This document shows, piece after piece, positions 1 to 10,708 of a stretch of 64,000 nucleotides of DNA. Numbering within the stretch: position 1 is the first letter of the stretch; each line of letters starts with the position of its first letter. The stretch comes from Valencia hispanica (taxonomy: Eukaryota > Chordata > Actinopteri > Cyprinodontiformes > Valenciidae). The notes beneath the pieces were generated by a model that was not told the DNA's origin, did no database searches, and worked only from the letters and a program-made list of their open reading frames with translations. A program made the position numbers and the translations under genes. Location: the NCBI GenBank assembly GCA_963556495.2, contig OY747713.1, positions 40,985,461 to 41,049,460 on the forward strand, written 5' to 3'.

Positions 1-545
1 TTGAAGGACCTAAGCTTCCTCAAGAAGTACAGTCTGCTCTGTCCCTTCTTATAAACGGCTTCACTGTTCAGTCTCCAGTCCAGTCTGTTGTCAAGGTGAA
101 CTCTGAGGTATTTATATTCCTCAACCACCTCCACTTCTTCTCCCATGATGGAAACAGTGTTTGACTTATCCCTGTTTCTTCTGAAATCTACAATCATCTC
201 CTTTGTTTTGTTCACATTCAAGGTGAGACGATTGTTTCCACACCATGTCACAAAGCGGCCCACCAGCTCTCTGTATTCAGCTTCATGTCCATCTCTGATA
301 CACCCGACAATTGCAGAGTCATCTGAGTATTTCTGCAGGTGAGAGGTCTCTGATTTGTACTGGAAGTCTGAGGTGTACAGAGTGAAAAGGAATGGTGAGA
401 GTACGGTCCCATGTGGTGCTCCTGTGCTGCTGACCACCTGGTTTGACACACAATTCTTCAGTCTCACAAATTGTGGTCTGTTGGTCAGGTAGTCATTAGT
501 ACCTAATCAGGTAGTTGGTCAGGTAGTCATTGATCAAGACCTACC
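1..545 (-). mobile_element. Rex1/L2-type LINE, 5'-truncated RT fragment
   Basis: Read on the minus strand this encodes the palm and thumb of a non-LTR reverse transcriptase and runs off the left edge of the window. It is closely similar to the plus-strand element at 8900-9400. Visible in order are a motif B reading A-P-H-G-T (Gln changed to His in the usual PQG), a motif C reading Y-S-D-D at 318-329 with both catalytic aspartates intact, then KTKEMIVDFRR and YFLRKLRSF. The 5' side fades near 545, typical of incomplete reverse transcription. A short direct repeat of about 15 bases (483-497 and 519-533) sits at that edge. The clade name is from memory of teleost LINEs; the RT identity is secure. 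Confidence 0.85.
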
Positions 546-811
546 GAGCAGGAGTTAGAGGAGGAACATTCTGAAGCTATTGTATGGGAGTGATGATGGC
601 TAATAATGGCCATTTAATAGGATGATAACATTCGAAGCAGGTGCTTGAGCAAAACAGAGGTAGAGATTAGTGAAGCATTTTTGAAACAAACTATAGCTTT
701 TTCATTAAAATCCAACATTAAAGGGACTACTGCTGGACCCAGATACTAGGACTGCGCCTATGGCTTCTGATGTCGTGAACGGGGGCATTTGTTTGATGAG
801 TGGGGGAGGGG

Positions 812-1240
812 TGATCTATTTATAAAGCAAAACACAAGTCATCTCAAGGCACAACACAATTCATTTCCATTCAATTGTACATACATTCCAATTAATCCTT
901 CAGTTCATTATTCCAATTAGTTTTCCATCTAAGGAAACCCAGCAGATTGCATCGAGTCATTGACTTGCAGCCTTAACTCCTCATGGACCACGTGTAGCAA
1001 CAGTACACGGCCGTCTGCGTTGTGTCGTTGACTTCACAGCAATCCCTCATACTGAGCAAGCAGGTAGCGACAGTGGAGAGGAAAAACTCCCCTTTAACAA
1101 GAAGAAACTTCCACCAAAACCAGAACCTGGGCCATCTGACACGGCTGAGTGGGGGTTGGAGAAGACAGCGCACAGACACAAAAAATAAACTGAAGAACTG
1201 ACGTAGGAGTACTTTCTATGTTAAATAAAGTAAAAAGTTG
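812..1240 (-). mobile_element. possible LINE 3'-UTR fragment (antisense)
   Basis: The start (ctatttataaagc) looks like the reverse complement of the AT-rich 3' tail seen in other L2-type copies here (compare 9437 onward). The following text, with aaaaactcccctttaacaag and nearby phrases, resembles a 3'-UTR module I associate with teleost LINEs. No coding domain is visible and both ends are uncertain. Confidence 0.35.
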
Positions 1241-1476
1241 ATGACAGGAGAGGGAGAACGTTCAGTTACTGGGAGCATCCCAGACGATGGCCCCCTCCAA
1301 CAAGGCTTCACAGTAAACACTGTTCTGCGAATCAGTACTGAGGATATTGTATGGCACCTTAAGAAGGCATTTGAGGATCTCCTCAATCTAGTTATCATAT
1401 TTGGAGAAGGCACAGGGTTAGGAGAAGACGACTCTATAGGAAAGGTTGGCAAGGTAGGTAAAAAGCTCCAAGGTGG

Positions 1477-2140
1477 CAGGGAGGGGCTAGCTTTTTCGCA
1501 TTATGTCGACTTCAGTGTTGTAGTCAAGTCACCAGCTCTAGTCCAAGCCACACTTGAGTCCTTAGTGTTTGAGTCAAAGTGCAAGTCCGAGTCGGGTAGC
1601 ATTAGTCAAAGTCGAGTCCAAGACAAGTCGCTAGTTCCTACAGTCCAAGTCCCAAAAAGAATCTTCCAAGTCGAGTCATTATCACCTGAGAGAAAGTGAC
1701 AAATAAGAGAGCAGGGTGTAGACTTTAGGACTAATAATGGTTTACTTTTAAATAAAATTAAAAAATTGTACTCTATGTCCCCACGCTATCACCAAGCTAA
1801 CACAGTAGCATGTGAAAATAATAAAACATGCCTTAAATAAATGAGAAAACAATAAATAATCGACATTTCACCCATACACTTACAACAGCTTTATTTATAC
1901 AGAATGTATTAAATTTGGCCAGTAATCTGACCTAATATAACAAGCTAACGTTGGCATCGGCTACATGCTAATTCCAACAATACCGATTTCACGTCAGAGT
2001 CTAAGATCAAGTCATAACGTTGGAATTCTGAATCTAAGTTCAAGTCAACGGCATGCTGCTCGATCCAGGTCACAAGTGCCTTAAATGTGACTCGAGTCAA
2101 GAACTGATTCCAAGTCCAGGACTCGAGTACTCCATCCCTG
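1477..2140. repeat. GAGTC/AAGTC-rich interspersed repeat
   Basis: Two blocks (about 1500-1690 and 1985-2135) are packed with degenerate AAGTC and GAGTC pentamers, including palindromic GACTCGAGTC; they flank an AT-rich centre (1690-1980). The outer ends form a short imperfect inverted repeat, cagggaggg at 1477 against ccatccctg at 2132-2140. This suggests a non-autonomous DNA transposon. No clear target duplication was seen and no protein remnant is recognised. Confidence 0.5.
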
Positions 2141-2499
2141 GTTGACGTTTCTTGACATTGTTGAGCTGTCATGTTGAACACCTCTCTTAAATGTCATGAT
2201 GAGGACTTGGATAACATGCAGTGGTGGACAGAGAAGGTGATTCCAGAGGAAGCACAGATTTTTGACAGGCAGCAAAAGTAATTTTAGGTTTTGTGTGAAA
2301 ACACGTGGTGAACTACAATTGCTCGTCTCACAAAATTTAGGTCACCGAACCAGGAAAAGAAGAAACATGGGTGTGATTTTAGCGAACTTCGCATCCTTCT
2401 TCCAGGACAAAGGAAGGAGCATTAAATGTGGAGGACACCACTATAAATCTGGCCAAGTGGAAAGTGGCAGCTATCCTGGGGGAGAAATAGTTGATCTTC
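2141..2499. other. unassigned spacer
   Basis: No repeat family, coding domain or RNA gene is recognised here. A 117-codon open frame beginning at 2262 has no recognisable motif and runs into the LINE 5' region. Confidence 0.5.
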
Positions 2500-2718
2500 T
2501 GTGCGCATGCGTCGGCGTCCTTTATACAGAGAGACTTGCCAACTTCGGCTCCCTAACTAACACAGTTTTAACTGGTTTTAAATCGCTTTTTTTGACTAGA
2601 TTTAACCGATTTTAACACCACTGACTTTTAGCAACTTGTTTTTATCGGGGGCGTTTTTAATCCAAACACGGACTACTTTTATTTCATCATCCCTTCACTC
2701 ACCTGCACCCCCGGATGT

Positions 2719-3963
2719 GACGGCTGTTTTAAATTAACTCAAAAAGTTCTGGAGCTGGAGCAGAGGATCTCCATGCTCTATCAAATCCAGGACCACGAGT
2801 GCGACGTGGACATCATCTTCTGCTGGACTTTTGCCGCCTCCAACAGTGCTCAGCTGCGACACCTGCCAGCCCTGAAGCTGCGGAGGGGGAATCCATCGCT
2901 GGACTCGGACTGCCGAACGCCGGAGGTGCAACAACAACTGCAGAGGAGGACCGCTGGTTCCATCTGGGGGCTAAGCCAAAAGCCCCCATCAGCTCAACAC
3001 CGGTGCTTCAGGGTGCCTGGTCTATGGTCGGGCCCGGCCGCGGTGGGGGTCCCGGAGCAGCCGCCACTGCTCTCCTTCAGCCGGCCTACCATTATCAAAC
3101 CGCTTCGGTGCCCTGGAGCATGACTTTCCTCCTCTGACTGTTCCTCGGGCCGCCCTGAAGCCCCGCAGCTCCGCAGGACTGCCGCCCATCCCCTCCCAGC
3201 AACCGGAGCAGCAGCTGGACTCCTGCAGCCCTCCACGTCGCGCCAAACACAGGACCGCAGCCAGTACTCGCAGAGGAGTGCTCCACTACACCCCGAACCC
3301 ACAGAACGAGCCCTCGGCGCCGACTACACATCGCTGCAGTCCTGGGGAAGCTAATCCGCCCAACATCCAGCAGGTCCTGGACGGTGAAAGATCCTTTACC
3401 CAGCATCAACTTGCAGACCAGCCGCCCACCACGCTCATCATTGGAGACTCTATTATCAGGAATATAAGGATGAGAGGAGCCTTCACTCTGTGTTTACCTG
3501 GAGCCACCGTAAAGGACATTACTAAACAGATCCTTGACCATATCCAACATCACCCATCTGTGAGTAGAGTTATTATTCACGCTGGAACCAATTACATTCG
3601 TAAACAGCATTCTGAGCTCCTGAAGCTGGATTTTATTAATTTTTTTTAATCTTTTAAAATACACACGTGTCTGTATTTATTTCTGGCCCCACCCCCACTG
3701 TTGGCAGAGGTATTGGTCATTTTAGCAGGCTTTTATCTTTGAACACTTGGCTTTCCTCTGACACCGTGATGCACAATATTGGTTTTATAGACAATTTTAA
3801 CATTTTCTGGGGCAGGAGTCAATTGTTTGGACCAGATGAACTACATCTTAACAGACAGGGTGGCCGCATGCTGGCAATAAGCCTGGCATGCCTTCGCCCC
3901 CCCCTGTCTACCACACCGGCCCCAGCTGCTGCTGCCCTCTCTGCCCCTTCCGCCACATTCTGA
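2719..3963 (+). pseudogene. L2-type ORF1 remnant (SGNH-esterase-like domain)
   Basis: The N-terminal part reads G-C-D-G-C-F-K-L-T-Q then KVLELEQRISMLYQIQ (from about 2719), a C-x-x-C pair followed by a short coiled-coil-like segment. A proline/glycine-rich linker follows. The esterase domain begins with LIIGDSIIRNI (about 3434-3466), holding the GDS block with the nucleophilic Ser. It continues with HAGTN (about 3580) and ends with DELHLNRQG (about 3835-3861), holding the Asp/His pair. Frame changes occur around 2800-3100 and 3640-3667, so the protein is broken into at least three pieces although the key esterase residues are still present. In L2/CR1-type LINEs such ORF1 proteins are thought to bind the RNA; the exact role of the esterase is not settled. 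Confidence 0.8.
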
Positions 3964-4146
3964 TGTGCAGCTGGTCCCTGCTCCTACAAACTCAGTTCTG
4001 ATTTTAACAGTAACTCACATATAGGACTTGGACCTTGCCCTAAATAATCTATACCCGTTATTATCAGCAGAGAGCGGAAAAATAATAAAAAACACCCTAA
4101 TAATCTCAAACAGTTACCAAAAGTCCTACCTCCAGTAAACCATACA

Positions 4147-4872
4147 GTGACTCCATCTCCAACCACTATTAATATGGCACTTTTAAATGTTCGCTCTCTG
4201 CTGAATAAAACTTTTATAATAAATGACCTAATTTTAGACCATAATTTTAATTGTTTATTTTTAACGCAAACATGGCTGAGTGAAGATGCCCCCGTTGTTC
4301 TTACCGAGGCCTCCCCACCAAATTTTAACTTCACTTATTTAACGAGGAGTAGCAAAAGGGGAGGTGGAACTGCTTTTATTAGTTCATCATTAGTTTTATT
4401 TGATCATTTTAGCACTTTTGAATATACTGCGTCTGTTTTTAGGACTCCTCAGATTTTATGTGTCACAGTTTATAGGCCTCCTAAAAAGAGTGCACTTTTT
4501 ATTCAAGAATATTCAGAGTTTTTATCAATTTTGCACAACTCTTATGAAATAATAATTTTAGCTGGTGATTTTAATCTACATATAGATAACATCTTGGATC
4601 CTTTATCAACAGAATTTTAAAATATTTTGAATTATTTGGATTTCAGTCAACATGTCACGCAGCCGACTCACAACAGAGGACACACCCTGGACTTGGTCAT
4701 CACATGTGGCCTGTCCACCAGTGGGTCCTCTGTTGTTGACTTGGTTGTCTTTGACCACTACTGTGTGTTTTTTAATATCACCAGTTTTATCCAGAAGGAG
4801 ACCTCTGTGAGAACTGTCAAGAAGCGCCATCTAACCCCTGAAGTGGCTGCAGGTTTTCTGGAAATTTTTTAA
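4147..4872 (+). pseudogene. L2-type ORF2 part 1: AP endonuclease remnant
   Basis: This is the target-cleaving endonuclease of the LINE. Recognisable pieces are LLNVRSLLNK (start of domain), LTQTWLSED (about 4261), SKRGGGTAFI, VYRPPK, and the GDFN motif at 4564-4575. An in-frame TAA at 4618-4620 interrupts the frame, which continues unchanged as NYLDF and RGHTLDLVIT. The conserved S-D-H motif near the end of the domain reads F-D-H (Phe codon at 4750-4752), so a key residue is lost. The frame ends at a second stop near 4870, about 40 bases before the inserted retroposon. The stop and the Ser-to-Phe change each suggest inactivity. Confidence 0.88.
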
Positions 4873-4921
4873 AAGAGTCCTCCTATTGTTTTACCTGCCC
4901 CCTGTGATTTTATTGTCAATA

Positions 4922-5664
4922 CATTTTTTTTTTTTTTTTTACGTGTCCTGTTTGGCAGTATGGAGCTCAGAATTGGTGTCTGAGTACCAAGTAGAAGCCC
5001 AACAGATTTACTTTCACAAGCGGAGCAGTACAGCTTTTGCTATAGTCCTCCACTTGATATATGTGTGAAAAATCTTTACTATGAATTGTTGGGGTTTTTA
5101 TTTCCTGATGTTATGGACACGGAGACAGAAAATTGAGGAGAAGAAAGAAGGAAGATGAAGAATAGAGGTAGGAAACAAAAAGTCAAGAGAGAGGGTGAGT
5201 TGAAAATACAAGAGAGGAAGGGGAACAAAGAAAACACAGGAAGACATTGAAGTCTGCCTCCATACCGACAGGATGGCAGAGAGAGGGGGAAAAACAAAAC
5301 AAAACATGAAAAAGGAACATCGACAAAACCAACCAAACATTGTGAACTAAGAATTACACAACCACATCACACAAAAATAGATATAAAAATACAACAACAA
5401 TGTCACAGAAAAACTCATGGTACCGATTAATCAAGCTATAGTAATGATAACCTCAGCCCAAGAATATATCCTTAAACACCAGAGACCCCACATCTATGTG
5501 TGTGTGTGAGCATGTTGGTGCATATAAGGTTTCTCCATAAGAGTGTTCGATAGTTGGTGTGAGCAGACATCAATCCGTCTCCCAGGAATCGATGCAGACA
5601 TGAAGGAGATCGGAGCAAAGACGTCCAAAGGACCGCCAGAGCCCCAGGCGGACCCAGGCGGGGC
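4922..5664 (-). mobile_element. poly(A) retroposon, 5'-truncated (copy 1)
   Basis: This 743-bp insert lies inside the L2 endonuclease-RT linker. It is flanked by a perfect 12-bp duplication, ttattgtcaata, at 4910-4921 and 5665-5676. It begins with a long T run, so on the minus strand it ends in poly(A): a retroposon inserted antisense to its host. It matches 31400-32790 closely, except that copy 2 carries an extra solo LTR. Copy 1 ends abruptly where copy 2 continues into a GC-rich 5' part, consistent with 5' truncation. The T/C-rich body resembles a LINE 3' UTR, possibly L1-like; no coding domain is present. Confidence 0.85.
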
Positions 5665-5676
5665 TTATTGTCAATA

Positions 5677-6658
5677 ATTTTAACAGTAGGCTTCAATCCA
5701 GTCTTGACCTGCTGGCTCCATTTAAAGTTGGAAACACATACTCAAAACTTTCAACACCATGGAGAAACGAATACCTTAAAAGATTAAAAAGGAGCTGCAG
5801 GGTGGCAGAGAGAAAATGGAGGGAAAATAGAATCAAAATAAATCATCAAATGTACATCGAACGTCTCAAATCATATAACAATGCTGTAAGAAATTCCAGA
5901 AACGCATACTTTTCCAGAATCATCTCACAACATAAAAATAATCCCAAAATTCTGTTTTTCACTATAGACAACAATTTTAACTGTACTACTAATGCATATC
6001 AGAAAACCCCCTCAAATGCTTGTTGTGAGGAGTTCGCAGACCACTTCAGAGGGAAGGTAGACACCATCAGATGTAATATTTTATCTTCTCAGTGTAACAT
6101 GGTTTTAGACAAATCTGAGTGTGTGTGTCTCTACCAGGGGAAACGCTGGACAGTTTTGTCCTGGTGGAAGCTGGGACTCTTGATAAAGTTTCTCCTCAGT
6201 GAGGCCCACCACATGTGTTTTGGACCCGATTCCCACGTCCTTTTTTAAGCAATTTTATGGATCTTATAGAGATGAGATTTTAACCATGATAAATTGCTCC
6301 CTTCAGACGGGGGTCTTTCCTGCCGTCTTTAAAGGGGCGGTGGTAAGGCCCCTGCTGAAGAAGAGCAATTTAAATTTTAATGATTTAAACAACTTCCGAC
6401 CGGTATCTAACTTACGATTTTTAAGCAGAGTTTTAGAAAAACTTGTTTTAATTCAACTTAATAATTTTATTAACGCTCATAGTGTCCTAGAGAAATTTCA
6501 GTCTGGTTTTAGGGTGAACCACAGCACAGAGACGGCTCTTTTAATTTTTTTTAAATGATTTTAGATTAAATTATGATGTTCAGAAGGTGACAGTGTTGGT
6601 TCTACTGGATCTAAGCGCTGCCTTTGATTCAGTAGACCACACTATTCTTTTAACTCGT
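5677..6658 (+). pseudogene. L2-type ORF2 part 2: linker and RT N-terminal half
   Basis: The L2 frame resumes after the retroposon with IVNNFNSRLQSS, then a basic stretch (WRNEYLKRLKR, RVAERKWREN) typical of the endonuclease-RT linker. The RT begins at about 6199 with TCVLDPIPTSFFK. It continues through VVRPLLKKSNL and FRPVSNLRFLSRVLEKL to LLDLSAAFDSVDH (about 6603-6641), which is motif A with its catalytic Asp. At least two frameshifts are needed (near 6150-6200 and 6545-6560). Coding stops at the insertion of the Rex1-type LINE after ILLTRLK. Confidence 0.87.
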
Positions 6659-6949
6659 TTAAAATTCTAGAATTGCGCTGCTCTGGGTGGCTGCATGTTG
6701 GAGTGGCTCTGTTGGCTACATATTAAGTTTTGGTTTTTTGTACATTGGTTCCTCTTTTTTCTTGAGGAAGATTGCAATTTTTTTTTACCTGTATACTTTC
6801 TAGTTTTTGGTGCTGTGAAACTGGAAGGATTTTTGCTGTAAATTTGTCACTTTTTGACAACTTGTTATGATGCGTAACCATGGCAACAATGTGGTTTACA
6901 GCCGGGAGCAGGTGAAATAATACCTCAACTGAAGCCACAAATCCCTGAT

Positions 6950-9436
6950 GAGTTGATAAGGAGGAGACGTGGATGCAGAGCAGGAACGAAAAGGAGACAG
7001 AGAAAGAGGAAGTTCAAGCCATCTCTTCCATTGATCATAATGGGCAACGTAAGATCACTGGCTAACAAGATGGATGAACTCCACGCCCTTACAAGGACTC
7101 AGCCAGAGTACCGGGAATGCAGTGTTATGTGTTTTACTGAGACGTGGCTGCTGGATCATATCCCCGACTCCAATGTCTCTGCCAGGTTTCCTGTCTGTAC
7201 AAGCACACAGAGATCTGAAAACAAGCAGGAAAAGAAAAGGTGGTGGAGTAGCAGTGCTTGTCAACAACAGATGGTGTCATCCAGGACATGTAACTGTGAA
7301 GTGTCGTCTCTGCAGCCCAGATGTCGAACTCTTGGGAGTAGGTTTTCGTCCATATTATTTACCAAGAGAGTTCACCAGTGTAATTTTGGCAGTTGTTTAC
7401 ATTCCACCTTCAGCTGTTGCCGACAATGCATGTGATGTCATCAGTTCCGTTGTTGCTAAGCTACAGACACATACTGCATTTGCATTTGTGGCAATATCTG
7501 GTGATTTTAATCATGCCTCGCTCACTACTACACAACAGTTTGTCAGCTGCTCTACAAGAGAAAACAGGACCTTGGATCTGTTTTATGCAAATGTAAAGGA
7601 TGCATACATGTCCAAACCAAGACCTCCTCTGGGACAATCAGATCACAATCTTGTTTTTCTCTGTTCAGAATATAAACCACTTCTTCAGAGGCAACCTGTT
7701 ACAAAGAAAATTGTGAGAAAATGGTCACAGGAAGCTGAAGAAGCCCTGCAGGGTTGTTTTGCACCCACAGACTGGATGACTCTTTGCCAGGTACATGGAG
7801 AGGAGATCAATACCATGACTGAGTGCGTGACTGACTATATAAACTTCTGTGTGGACAACATCATCCCAACCAGAACAGTGAGTTGCTTCCCTAATAACAA
7901 ACCCTGGATCACCAGTGACCTGAAGGAACTGCTAAACAAGAAAAAAAGAGTCTTCAGGGAGGGAGACAGGGAATTACTGAGGAGTATAAAGAAGCAACTT
8001 AAGGTCAAGATAAGAGACAGCAAGGAGGCATACAGGAAGAAGCTGGAGAACAAACTACAGAGGGACAATATCAGAGATGTCTTGTCAGGAATGAGAAAGA
8101 TCACAGGCTTTAAGGACAGGAAGGATTGGATAGATGGAAGTCTGGACAGAGCCAATGAACTGAACACATTCTTCAACAGGTTCAGTTCAGGAACTAGCTT
8201 AGCATCCCCCTCTCCTGTTCTGAGCCAAACAGACATCCCACTCTCCTCTGATCAACAACTTCCCTGTTACACCTCGGATGTTTTATCCTTCACCTCAGCC
8301 ATGGACTCTTCTAATTCCACAAGTTTGACTTCAACCAAGTCAGCAAATGCTGCTACCCCATTTGCTTCCGCCATCCTCTTGTCTGTCTCCAAAAGTCAGG
8401 TGAAGAGGCAGCTGGAGAAACTGAACCGGAACAAGGCTGCAGGTCCAGATGGTGTCAGCCCCAGAGTCCTGAAGGCCTGTGCAGGGCAGCTCTGTGGGAT
8501 TCTGCAGCACCTCTTCAACCTTAGCCTAACTCAGGAGAAGGTCCCAGTGTTGTGGAAGACATCCTGCCTTGTTCCAGTACCAAAGAGAACTCACCTATCA
8601 GTCATCAATGACTATAGACCTGTTGCCCTGACATCCCACATCATGAAGGTCCTGGAGAGACTCCTGTTGGCACCCCTGAGTAAGCAAACAAAAATGAATC
8701 AGGACCCGCTGCAGTTTGCTTATCATTGTGGAGTTGGAGTTGAAGATGCCATCATCCACCTGCTTCCAACCCAATGTCATCTGGACAAAGCAGGCAGCAC
8801 TGTGAGGTCATGTTCTTTGATTTCTCCAGTGCATTTAACACAATTCAGCCTGATTTACTTTATCAGAAACTCCTGAAAACACAGGTGGAGCCCTCAACAA
8901 TAGCCTGGATCAATGACTACATGACAAACAGACCACAATTTGTGAGACTGAAGAATTGTGTGTCAAACCAGGTGGTCAGCAGCACAGGAGCACCACAGGG
9001 GACTGTACTCTCACCATTCCTTTTCTCTCTGTACACCTCAGACTTCCAGTACAAATCAGAGACCTGTAATCTGCAGAAATACTCAGATGAATCTGCAATT
9101 GTTGGGTGTATCAGAGATGGACAAGAAGCTAAATACAGAGAGCTGGTGGACCGCTTTGTGACATGGTGTGGAAACAATCGTCTCACCTTTAATGTGAACA
9201 AAACAAAGGAGATGATTGTAGATTTCAGAAGAAACGTGGATAAGTCAAACTCTGTTTCCATCATTGGAGAAGAAGTGGAGGTGGTTGAGGAGTATAAATA
9301 CCTTGACAACAGACTGGACTGGAGATTGAACAGTGAAGCCGTCTACAAGAAGGGACAGAGCAGACTGTACTTCTTGAGGAAGCTTAGGTCCTTCAAGGTT
9401 TGCAGCAAGATGCTGGAGATCTTCTACAAGTCTGTT
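6950..9436 (+). pseudogene. Rex1-type LINE ORF: endonuclease and RT, frameshifted
   Basis: After a basic N-terminus (RRRRGCRAGTKRRQRKRK), the endonuclease starts at MGNVRSLANKMDEL (about 7039) and CFTETWLLD. A frameshift near 7180-7200 leads into RKRKGGGVAVLVNNRW, YIPPSA, SGDFNHASL and the intact S-D-H motif (GQSDHNLVF). The RT follows: KAAGPDGVSPRVLKAC (about 8430), NDYRPVALTSHIMKVLERL, then a second frameshift near 8805 into FFDFSSAFNTIQ (motif A), GAPQGTVLSPFLF (motif B) and motif C. Motif C reads Y-S-D-E at 9080-9091: the second catalytic Asp is Glu, whereas the copy at 1-545 keeps Y-S-D-D. The frame is then cut by the L2 fragment at 9437. Confidence 0.9.
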
Positions 9437-10317
9437 CAAATCAAATCAAATCAAACTTTATTTATAAAGCGCTTTTCATACAAGAAGTTGCATCACAAAG
9501 TGGTTTACAGATTAAAATGACCCCACATAAAACCAACTTCCCTTCTCTCCCCCACAGATTTAAAAGCATGGTCACAGTTATACCCCCCTCCCCCCAACCC
9601 ATCTCCCATGCACACACACAGTTAAAAGAAAAAGTAAAAAAGGACATTGGGCCGAGTGTAGATGAACCATGCAAGGAAACGCCATCAGAGGAGCCATCTG
9701 CCCCGGCAGCGGTAGACTAACAGCAGCAGCCGAGGCACAGACACAGGGCGCCCTGTGGAGGCAAGGCCAAGACCCCCACCTCCACCCAAGCTCCACCTGG
9801 AGAGCACCCAGGGAGCCACAGCCGACCACCGTTCCCAGAGCAGAGGGCTTCCACAGAGGAAACACTGGAACGGATAAAAAGATACGGTAAATTAATGTGC
9901 TAAGATTAAATAGTAAAACTGATAAAAACATAATCATATAAAACATGCAGAGCAATTAAACAACAGTAATAAATAATAATCAGTTAAAAGCTAAGCTAAA
10001 AAGATGAGTCTTGAGCCTGCTCTTAAAAACATGAACGTTCTCTGCAGCCCTGAGGTCCTCTGGCAGCCTGTTCCAGAGGTGAGGGCCATAAAACTGGAAA
10101 GACGCCTCGCCATGCTTGTGTGTCCTGACTTTTGGGGTGACAAGGAGACGGCTGCCAGAGGAGCGCAGAGACCACGAAGGTTTATATGGTAAAAGCAGTT
10201 CAGAGAGATGAGAAGGCCAAGACCATTAAGACACTTAAAAACCATTAAAAGAACCTTAAAGTCGATCCTGAAATGTAGGAGGAGCCAATGCAATGATTTT
10301 AAGACCGGTGTAATGTG
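9437..10317 (-). mobile_element. L2-type LINE 3' fragment inserted in the Rex1-type LINE
   Basis: On the minus strand this ends in a TTTGA tail (seen as caaatcaaatcaaatc at 9437 onward) preceded by gcgctttataaataaag. Upstream it encodes the C-terminus of an L2 ORF2: HITPVLKSLHWL, FRIDFKVLLMVFKCLNGLG, then frame-broken remains. It is 881 bp, 5'-truncated, with tgtt on both sides (9433-9436 and 10318-10321). The sequence at 60230-60259 shows the uninterrupted Rex1 site. This is the third nesting level of the cluster. Confidence 0.87.
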
Positions 10318-10708
10318 TGTTGTGGAGAGTGTAATCTCTTCAGCCGTCATCTGTTGGGGTAGCAGCATCAGAGCCAGGGATTTAAATAGGCTAAACAGCC
10401 TGATAAAGAAGGCTGGTTCTGTTCTTGGGACAACTGTGGAACATCTGGAGATGATAAAGCAAAGAAGGATTCTTCATAAAAATCAAAAAAATTATGGACA
10501 ACCCTGAGCATCTTCTTCATGATACAACAACAGAGCGTCTTCAGTCGGAGGCTTCTAAAGTTTCACTGCAATACAGACCGCTACAGGAAATCCTTCCTGC
10601 CCACAGCCATCATCATCTATAACAACTCCTTAAAGAATTGTTTATATGAGCTATACCAACACTTAATTTACCTCTGGGATCAATAAAGTATTTTTGAATT
10701 GAATTGAA
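10318..10708 (+). pseudogene. Rex1-type LINE ORF C-terminus and 3' UTR
   Basis: The Rex1-type frame resumes after the nested insert with VESVISSAVICWGSSIRARD and DLNRLNSLIKKAGSVLG, the C-terminal domain of this LINE group. A frame slip near 10480-10500 precedes remains of the final residues. The 3' UTR is short: it contains cctctgggatcaataaag and ends in TTGAA repeats that abut the right-hand ttaaaa duplication. Confidence 0.82.

Larger units (their letters stand above)
6665..10708 (+). mobile_element. Rex1/L2-type LINE nested in the L2 element
   Basis: This LINE lies between duplicated ttaaaa at 6659-6664 and 10709-10714, and the L2 reverse transcriptase resumes directly after it. It has a 5' leader of about 285 bp, one ORF with endonuclease and RT, and a 3' end reading gggatcaataaagtattt followed by TTGAA repeats. 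Without its own nested insert (9437-10317) it is about 3.16 kb, so it is nearly complete at both ends. The TTGAA tail and the protein motifs differ from the host L2 and match the fragments at 1-545, 35910-36125 and 60172-60258. It is dead through two frameshifts and a changed catalytic motif. Confidence 0.87.

Noticed and set aside
1238..1699. 153-codon + strand open frame
   Set aside because: Its second half lies in the GAGTC/AAGTC repeat and the first half shows no domain or conserved pattern I recognise.
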